From assembly GCF_036894955.1 (NCBI RefSeq), contig NZ_CP145905.1, positions 5,665,001-5,729,000 of the forward strand: a stretch of 64,000 nt of DNA. Reading direction: 5' to 3'. The notes under the pieces are model-generated. The model saw only the letters and a list, made by a program, of their open reading frames with translations, was not told the DNA's origin and did not search any database. The translations under genes were made by a program, and so were the position numbers. Positions 59,456 to 64,000 of the stretch are shown here, piece after piece (within the stretch, counting starts at the first letter, position 1; every line of letters begins with the position of its first letter). The stretch comes from Paenibacillus sp. KS-LC4. GTDB taxonomy: Bacteria > Bacillota > Bacilli > Paenibacillales > Paenibacillaceae.

Positions 59456-60180
59456 TAGACGACCGGCTTCTGCTCAATATGAGCGTTGAGCTTGGCGACC
59501 TCGGGGGTAGCTAGCAAATAACCGATAACTTGCGCTGATGGCACTGCCATATCGCCTTTGAAGGCATTTGCAGCTGCGCGGCACAAGGCATAATCCTCGG
59601 CTGTGTCCAGCGTAATCCGAAGCTCGGGATGGCGGAGCGCTGATGGCACCGATACGGTCGTACTGGAAAATTGCTCTGCATATTCATAGGCATAGTAGGT
59701 TACATGCTCCCGGTGTCGCTCCTCGTTCGGCGCGTGCTGAATGTGCGTTAATGCGCTGTGCGAAATCATTTCAACAGCAAGTCCTCTTGGAAGCTTGCCC
59801 TCCAGCAGCGCTATGTCCGAAGGCTGCTTCTCCATAGCTCTTACAATCTCGCTTGCAAGCCCGTAATCCACAAACGGACAATCGGAAGTGACTCTTATAA
59901 CATAATCGGGCTCATAAGGAGCCGCGCATTCGTAAAAGCGGGAAAGCACATTTTGCTCAGAGCCTCTAAAGCAAGCAATTCGATGCTCTGCGCACCAGTT
60001 AGCAATAGCGTCGTCACTGGGCAGAACCGAGGTCGCTACGATCACCTCCTGAACGGAAGCAATAAGCCTGCTGCGGCTCACGACATAATCGAGGACGCAG
60101 CTGTCTCCTAGCGGCAGTAAGATTTTTCCCGGGAGTCTGGATGAGCCCATACGGGCTTGAATAATGACGATGGTTTTCAT
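59455..60180 (-). CDS. pseF: CMP-sugar cytidylyltransferase, PseF/SpsF type
   Basis: Activates the nonulosonic acid with CTP. The 241 residues start with the nucleotide-binding motif VIIQARMGSSRLPGKIL, then RVTSDCPFVDYGLASEIV, with Asp for metal, and RITLDTAEDYALCRAAA. It is the first gene of the minus-strand operon, behind AGGGAGAG. Sequence order agrees with B. subtilis SpsF. CMP-pseudaminic acid is the likely product, given the pseG and pseI neighbours, but CMP-legionaminic acid cannot be ruled out. Confidence 0.85.
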   Translation of the reverse strand: MKTIVIIQARMGSSRLPGKILLPLGDSCVLDYVVSRSRLIASVQEVIVATSVLPSDDAIANWCAEHRIACFRGSEQNVLSRFYECAAPYEPDYVIRVTSDCPFVDYGLASEIVRAMEKQPSDIALLEGKLPRGLAVEMISHSALTHIQHAPNEERHREHVTYYAYEYAEQFSSTTVSVPSALRHPELRITLDTAEDYALCRAAANAFKGDMAVPSAQVIGYLLATPEVAKLNAHIEQKPVV

Positions 60181-60260
60181 AGCTTCTCTCCCTTGGCGCT
60201 TAATCTCGATATGTATGTTATCGGCTGCCCGGATGATTACGAATAGGGCAAATACTTCCT

Positions 60261-60271
60261 GTATTATAGCA
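60261..60271 (-). promoter_or_regulatory. Extended -10 promoter of the minus-strand sugar operon
   Basis: TGCTATAAT on the minus strand (TATAAT at 60268-60263) is a perfect extended -10 element, 83 bases before the pseF ATG. Only a weak -35 (TTGGCC) is seen. Confidence 0.6.
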
Positions 60272-60385
60272 TACGGGCTTCACGGCCAACGGCTGAGGCG
60301 CATTCGAAATCGTTAATACCCTACGCAGCCCTTTAACTCAACAAATGGAAAAATATTATAATCGGAGCAATCTAAGAAGTTTGGC

Positions 60386-60412
60386 TTGAAATGCCGATAT
60401 TAATGATACAAT
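60386..60412 (+). promoter_or_regulatory. Promoter of the plus-strand sugar operon
   Basis: TTGAAA, 15-base spacer, and the extended -10 TGATACAAT, 66 bases before the acetyltransferase ATG. Another TATAAT lies at 60357-60362. The 297-base region 60181-60477 thus holds divergent promoters. Confidence 0.5.
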
Positions 60413-60477
60413 TGCGATAAGCATGCGGAGAACTAGGCATGTCTTATTCGCCTGCTGCATGAGTTAGGAGGCCTTTC

Positions 60478-61014
60478 ATGTTAACGTTCATCAAGCTCCG
60501 CGAAGAGCATCTGGAGCAGGTTTTGGGCTGGCGAACCAAGGAGAACGTCACCAAATATATGTTTTCGGACATCGACTATAACCTGGAGCATCAAAAAAGC
60601 TGGTTTCACCGCATCTCCCAATCGGAATCGGAAAAATATTGGGTCATTTCGATTAAAGGCACGCTCGTCGGCCTGATTTCACTGAACGGCATAGATTTTA
60701 CCCATAAGCGGACAAGCTGGGGCCTTTATATTGGAGAGGAAGCCTACAGCATGTATGGGGGCATCGTCCCTCCGTATCTCTATTATCATGTATTCCATGA
60801 GTTGGGGCTTCATAAAATTACAGCCGAGGTCATGGAGGGCAATGACAATATTATGAAAATACATAAGCTGCATGGCTATCGAGAAATCGGCGTCTACAAG
60901 GATCACATTTTCAAATACGGATGCTTTCACGATGTGCATGTGATGGAGTTGCTTAAGGATACTTGGGCTGCGAAAAATAAATCTAAAAAATATGCAGGCA
61001 GCTTTGAAGCTTGA
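60478..61014 (+). CDS. pseH: GNAT N-acyltransferase, PseH-like
   Basis: A 178-residue GNAT enzyme. It opens with FIKLREEHLEQVLGWRTKENVTKYMFSD, a typical PseH/RimJ-like start with a WR motif, followed by YWVISIKGTLVGLISLNGIDFTHKRTSWGLYIGE and HKITAEVMEGNDNIMKIHKLHGYREIGVYKDHI. In the pseudaminic acid route PseH acetylates the C4 amine of the UDP-sugar. The gene starts a plus-strand operon that also makes an acyl carrier protein and acyl ligase, so the donor could be an acyl-ACP instead of acetyl-CoA. The ATG follows AGGAGG by seven bases. Confidence 0.8.
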   Translation: MLTFIKLREEHLEQVLGWRTKENVTKYMFSDIDYNLEHQKSWFHRISQSESEKYWVISIKGTLVGLISLNGIDFTHKRTSWGLYIGEEAYSMYGGIVPPYLYYHVFHELGLHKITAEVMEGNDNIMKIHKLHGYREIGVYKDHIFKYGCFHDVHVMELLKDTWAAKNKSKKYAGSFEA

Positions 61015-61040
61015 AGGCTGCACCTACTGGAGGAACGAAC

Positions 61041-61265
61041 GTGAACGAACTATTGAACTTGCTGAATGAAATGCTGGAGGAAGCGGGACAAGAGCCGCTT
61101 TCTGCACTGGAAGGCTCTCTGAGCCTGCGTGATGACCTGCATATGGATTCCTTTATGCTCGCTGAGCTGACGGTCAGAATTGAAGAGGCATTTGAGGTCG
61201 ATATTTTTGAAGATGGCATCGTGCAGACATTAGGCGAGGTAGTCGCCAAAATTGAAGGTAAATAG
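61041..61265 (+). CDS. Acyl carrier protein
   Basis: A 74-residue stand-alone carrier with the phosphopantetheine site DSF at about residue 37 (LHMDSFMLAELTVRIEEAFEVDIFE), normal helix pattern and acidic character. It is not the housekeeping fatty-acid ACP, whose motif is DSLD. The start is a GTG at 61041, seven bases behind GGAGG; the frame is open ten codons more. It sits between the acyltransferase and acyl-AMP ligase genes, which probably unload and load it. Confidence 0.85.
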   Translation: MNELLNLLNEMLEEAGQEPLSALEGSLSLRDDLHMDSFMLAELTVRIEEAFEVDIFEDGIVQTLGEVVAKIEGK

Positions 61266-61266
61266 G

Positions 61267-62514
61267 ATGGAGCAGCTTTTTCTGGTTGACCAAGACAGAT
61301 TGTACACCTATTCCGAGCTGCTGAGTGATATACAGGCCAAGCAAACCTATTCCCCGTATGTATTTGTAAAAAACAATGAGCCCTACGCCATTTTTCTCGC
61401 CATTGTGCACAGTCTCGTTCATGGGCATGCCATTGAGGTGCTCGACGGTGATTTCTCTGAACAGGAGCTATCGGCACTGGGCATCGACTCAGTCGGCCTA
61501 TTCGCCGAATTTCCCGTCCAACAACCGCTTGCTGTTACCGATATTGCCGACCTATGCATGCGAATCAAGCAAAATCAAGCCTGGTCTGCTACTCTGCTGA
61601 CTTCAGGCACAACCGGCAGGCCAAAAAAAGTTATACATACTTTAGAAACCTTGACGCGCACGGCAAAAATAAATGAACGCTTCAGGCAGCATGTGTGGGC
61701 CTTTGCCTACAACCCTACGCATATGGCGGGGCTGCAGGTGTTTTTTCAGGCGCTGCTGAATCAAAATACGATCGTTTACGCCTTCGACGGCCGGCAAAAA
61801 CAGCTGGCCGCGTTAATGAACGATTTTTCGATTACACATCTTTCGGCGACTGCCACCTATTATCGCAATGTGATGCCTTACCTGCGCGGCAGCGTCTATC
61901 CTGCTGTACGGGCCATTACATTTGGCGGAGAGAAATACGATGTCCAGCTGGAGCAGCAAATTTTCGAACTGTTTCCCAATGCCCGCATTCGCAATATTTA
62001 CGCATCAACTGAAGCCGGCAGCCTGTTTACAGCCGATGGAGACAGGTTCGAAATAGAAAAAACGATAGCACACCTTATCAGATTTTCGGATGATAATGAA
62101 CTGCTGCTCCACCGCTCGTTGCTAGGCGGTTCAGATACTTATGCGCTTGAGGGAGATTGGTATTCGACTGGCGATATCGTAGAGCGGGCAGAAGATGGCA
62201 GTTTCACATTTGTTTCCCGTCAATCGGAGTTCATTAATATCGGCGGCTACAAGGTTAATCCTTCAGAGGTAGAAAACGTGCTGATGCAGGTGCCGGGGGT
62301 GCTGAATTTGCTTGTTAAAGCAAAGGCCAATCGCGTGACTGGCCACATCCTCGTGGCCGAGGTGGTCAAGGATGAGCTTTTTGAAGAAACAGCCTTGAAA
62401 AAAGCGATTAAACAGTATGCTGCTGAGCATCTGCAGGAGTGGAAGGTGCCCCGTATCATTCATATTGTGGATGAAATTGCCGGCTCACGTACAGGAAAGA
62501 AGGTTAGAGCATGA
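61267..62514 (+). CDS. AMP-dependent acyl ligase (ANL superfamily)
   Basis: A 415-residue adenylating enzyme, shorter than the usual ~500 because the N-terminal region is reduced. The ATP loop LLTSGTTGRPKKV, NIYASTEAGSLF, YSTGDIVE and INIGGYKVNPSEVE, and a C-terminal lysine in GSRTGKKVRA are all present. It likely activates a small acid and loads it on the adjacent acyl carrier protein. ATG 61267 is preceded by AAGGTAAATAGG. It overlaps the SDR gene by four bases. Confidence 0.85.
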   Translation: MEQLFLVDQDRLYTYSELLSDIQAKQTYSPYVFVKNNEPYAIFLAIVHSLVHGHAIEVLDGDFSEQELSALGIDSVGLFAEFPVQQPLAVTDIADLCMRIKQNQAWSATLLTSGTTGRPKKVIHTLETLTRTAKINERFRQHVWAFAYNPTHMAGLQVFFQALLNQNTIVYAFDGRQKQLAALMNDFSITHLSATATYYRNVMPYLRGSVYPAVRAITFGGEKYDVQLEQQIFELFPNARIRNIYASTEAGSLFTADGDRFEIEKTIAHLIRFSDDNELLLHRSLLGGSDTYALEGDWYSTGDIVERAEDGSFTFVSRQSEFINIGGYKVNPSEVENVLMQVPGVLNLLVKAKANRVTGHILVAEVVKDELFEETALKKAIKQYAAEHLQEWKVPRIIHIVDEIAGSRTGKKVRA

Positions 62515-63236
62515 AATGGATTATTGTCACGGGTCATTCAACCGGACTAGGTAGAGCGATTACGGAGCAAATTTTATCAGAGACGGAATATGGCGTCATT
62601 GGAATTAGCCGCTCTGGCGAGGAGGCTGTGCAAAGTCTTCTAGTCGCTTATCCCGATCGCCTGAAGGTACTTCCTTTCGATTTGTCGAACAGCTCGGATA
62701 TTAAGACGCTGTATTTGCAGCAGATTCGGAAAATCGGCCCCGTATACGGACTCGTCAACAACTCAGCTGCCGCCTATGATGATATTGTTACCAATTTGAA
62801 TATGGAACGGCTTGAGCATATGTTTCAGGTCAATGTATTCGCTGCAATGCATCTCACCAAGTATGCGATTAGAGATATGATTTTGAATAAAATACAGGGT
62901 TCGATTGTTCATATATCCTCTGTTAGCGCACACACAGGCTATAAAGGGCTAAGCATGTACGCCGCTACGAAGGGAGCCATGGAGGCCTTCTCCAAAAACG
63001 CCGCTCGCGAATGGGGAAGCAAGGGCATCCGTTCCAATTGTGTAGTACCCGGCTTTATGGAGACGGCGATGAGCTCCACACTGACACCCGAGCAGAAAGA
63101 ACGTATCTACAACCGCACGTCGCTGAAAAAAGAAACAGAGGTTGGAAGCGTGGCCAGCACGGTGCTTTTCCTGTTGTCGGATCAGGCCCGTTCCATTACG
63201 GGTACGGTTGTTCATGTGGATAATGGGACGCTGTGA
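62511..63236 (+). CDS. Short-chain dehydrogenase/reductase (FabG-like)
   Basis: A 241-residue classical SDR: cofactor loop TGHSTGLGRA, NNSA, catalytic Ser in HISSVSAHTG and Tyr/Lys in MYAATKGAME, and the C-terminal DQARSITGTVVHVDNG common to FabG relatives. It may reduce a 3-ketoacyl group on the acyl carrier protein to a 3-hydroxyacyl group, a known substituent on bacterial amino sugars, or act on a sugar directly. It is the last gene of the plus-strand operon, coupled by ATGA overlap. Confidence 0.85.
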   Translation: MKWIIVTGHSTGLGRAITEQILSETEYGVIGISRSGEEAVQSLLVAYPDRLKVLPFDLSNSSDIKTLYLQQIRKIGPVYGLVNNSAAAYDDIVTNLNMERLEHMFQVNVFAAMHLTKYAIRDMILNKIQGSIVHISSVSAHTGYKGLSMYAATKGAMEAFSKNAAREWGSKGIRSNCVVPGFMETAMSSTLTPEQKERIYNRTSLKKETEVGSVASTVLFLLSDQARSITGTVVHVDNGTL

Positions 63237-63322
63237 AAAGAATTTAAATATAAATTAAAATCAAAGCCGCTTTCAACCAAGAACTAAATTTAATTCCTAG
63301 CGGCTCGATCTTGAAATAACAA

Positions 63323-63657
63323 TTGCTCAAGGAAAGCATAGTGCAACTAATTACAAAGGAGAGCAAAGAAGACAACTGCCGAGTTCAGTATCTGAAAAAT
63401 GGAAGTCCGCATCTCCACAAATCTATAATCATAATATCCTATCTTTTTTCACTTTTTGCAAATCATATTACAATTTTATTTATATATGCTGGCGGAAGCC
63501 ATACCTCTACTTTAATAAAGCGACTTCATTCGTTGGGCTTGGGTGAAAATATTTTTTTGGGGTATTGATCCAGATCTAAACAAAGCTGGACAATTACTAG
63601 AGGGGTATAAACGAAAAAGATATATAATGGGGATGAATATATAAAGCTATTGAGCTA
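63323..63657 (+). pseudogene. Decayed gene fragment, possibly MAF/DUF115 motility glycosyltransferase
   Basis: An AT-rich stretch that reads TTKESKEDNCRVQYLKNG-like text, then IYAGGSH and LIKRLHSLGLGENIFLG in one frame. After a +1 shift near 63565 it continues WGIDPDLNKAGQLLEGYKRKRY and stops at 63644-63646. The pairing of AG(P/G)S with, further on, a G-IDPD-type phrase recalls the DUF115 (motility associated factor) glycosyltransferases that attach pseudaminic acid to flagellin. The match is loose. No good Shine-Dalgarno is present, and the composition differs from the adjacent operon. Positions 63237-63322 hold only a weak AGCCGCT/AGCGGCT hairpin. Confidence 0.3.
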
Positions 63658-63749
63658 ATGATATTTACCACTATGCATTAAATTTCATTTCGATTCATCT
63701 TGGTTTACAACTTGAAAAATAAGATTACTAATATTCTTTTTAAATCAAA

Positions 63750-63808
63750 GTAAAAAGACGTAGCTAGTAGCCTGCCCAGATAAGCAGGGCTTTAGCTGCG
63801 TCTTTTTA
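63750..63808. terminator. Bidirectional terminator at the right end
   Basis: AAAAAGACG-AGCTA and TAGCT-CGTCTTTTT form a long stem with an inner CCTGC/GCAGG hairpin. A and T runs on both sides let it end transcripts from both directions. Confidence 0.85.
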
Positions 63809-63814
63809 TCAATT

Positions 63815-64000
63815 CTAGCTTTCATATTGCAGGAGAACTGGCCTTAATTCTCTCCAAGTGATTTTCAGTTGATCCAATGAAGCATCCGGATTATTAAGAA
63901 CTGCCATTAGATTATGGCTGCTGTCCATATAATTTTTAATTATTTCTGTCGCAAGAGTGAAGCAAGCTACTGCATTTGCTTTATCGTTCTCCAGAGCGTA
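63815..64000 (-). CDS. 3' end of an unrecognised gene, cut by the window edge
   Basis: A frame open from the window edge to a TAG at 63817-63815 gives the last 61 residues: YALENDKANAVACFTLATEI...DQLKITWRELRPVLLQYES. It is predicted to be helical and soluble. It is followed by a strong terminator, which supports it being a real gene end. I do not recognise the family; a role in motility or glycosylation is guessed only from position. Confidence 0.6.
   Translation of the reverse strand, partial: YALENDKANAVACFTLATEIIKNYMDSSHNLMAVLNNPDASLDQLKITWRELRPVLLQYES

Noticed and set aside
1..64000. CRISPR arrays, tRNA, rRNA, prophage or complete insertion sequences
   Set aside because: No regularly spaced direct repeats, no cloverleaf or rRNA sequence, and no transposase, integrase or phage structural gene was seen on either strand.

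Overview
The window reads as chromosomal DNA of a low-to-mid GC Firmicute of the Paenibacillus type. Supporting signs are strong AGGAGG-like ribosome binding sites, many GTG and TTG starts, lipoprotein signal peptides, a pcrB-pcrA-ligA operon, and the uvrA-uvrB / PDZ membrane protein / ctpB / M23 / ftsX-ftsE / yitT / prfB / secA / hpf gene order known from Bacillus subtilis. The genus is an inference; no rRNA or tRNA gene is present. Almost all genes are on the minus strand, so the text below runs from high to low coordinates within operons.

Region 1 (1-8.6 kb): pcrB-pcrA-ligA (archaeal-type lipid synthase, helicase, DNA ligase), a broken GNAT gene, and a U32 peptidase. Region 2 (8.7-17.7 kb): a two-component system followed by an RND efflux pump, its lipoprotein adaptor, and a secreted stalk-domain protein. 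Region 3 (17.7-23.6 kb): a sugar-phosphate isomerase-like gene, a CBS-like protein, an OsmC protein, and a polar amino acid (cystine-type) ABC transporter behind a TetR regulator with a visible palindromic operator and sigma-A promoter. Region 4 (24-35.4 kb): uvrBA with a promoter and LexA-like box, a MinJ-like PDZ protein, ctpB, an M23 endopeptidase and ftsEX, i.e. excision repair and division/cell-wall hydrolase control. Region 5 (35.5-45.5 kb): a VanW protein and a complete argCJBDFGH arginine pathway with an ARG-box-like operator. These sit between ftsE and yitT/prfB, where B. subtilis has no arginine genes. Region 6 (45.6-52 kb): yitT, prfB with its programmed +1 frameshift, secA, long-form hpf, and a cold-shock gene.

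Region 7 (52-64 kb) is an accessory sugar island at the position where B. subtilis has its flagellar filament genes. A tightly packed minus-strand operon encodes PseF/G/I/C-type pseudaminic acid enzymes with a DUF4910-type protein, a formyltransferase, an extended SDR and a methyltransferase. A divergent plus-strand operon encodes a PseH-like acetyltransferase, an acyl carrier protein, an acyl-AMP ligase and a FabG-like SDR. Together they look like a route to an N-acylated or N-formylated nonulosonic acid, probably for flagellin or the cell surface. The right end is AT-rich, with a decayed gene fragment and the 3' end of an unknown minus-strand gene.

The main non-gene discovery is a family of about 100-bp intergenic repeats in five copies (about 12.1, 20.8, 23.6, 32.4 and 47.9 kb). 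Each full copy has two consecutive hairpins, and their stems vary with preserved base pairing.
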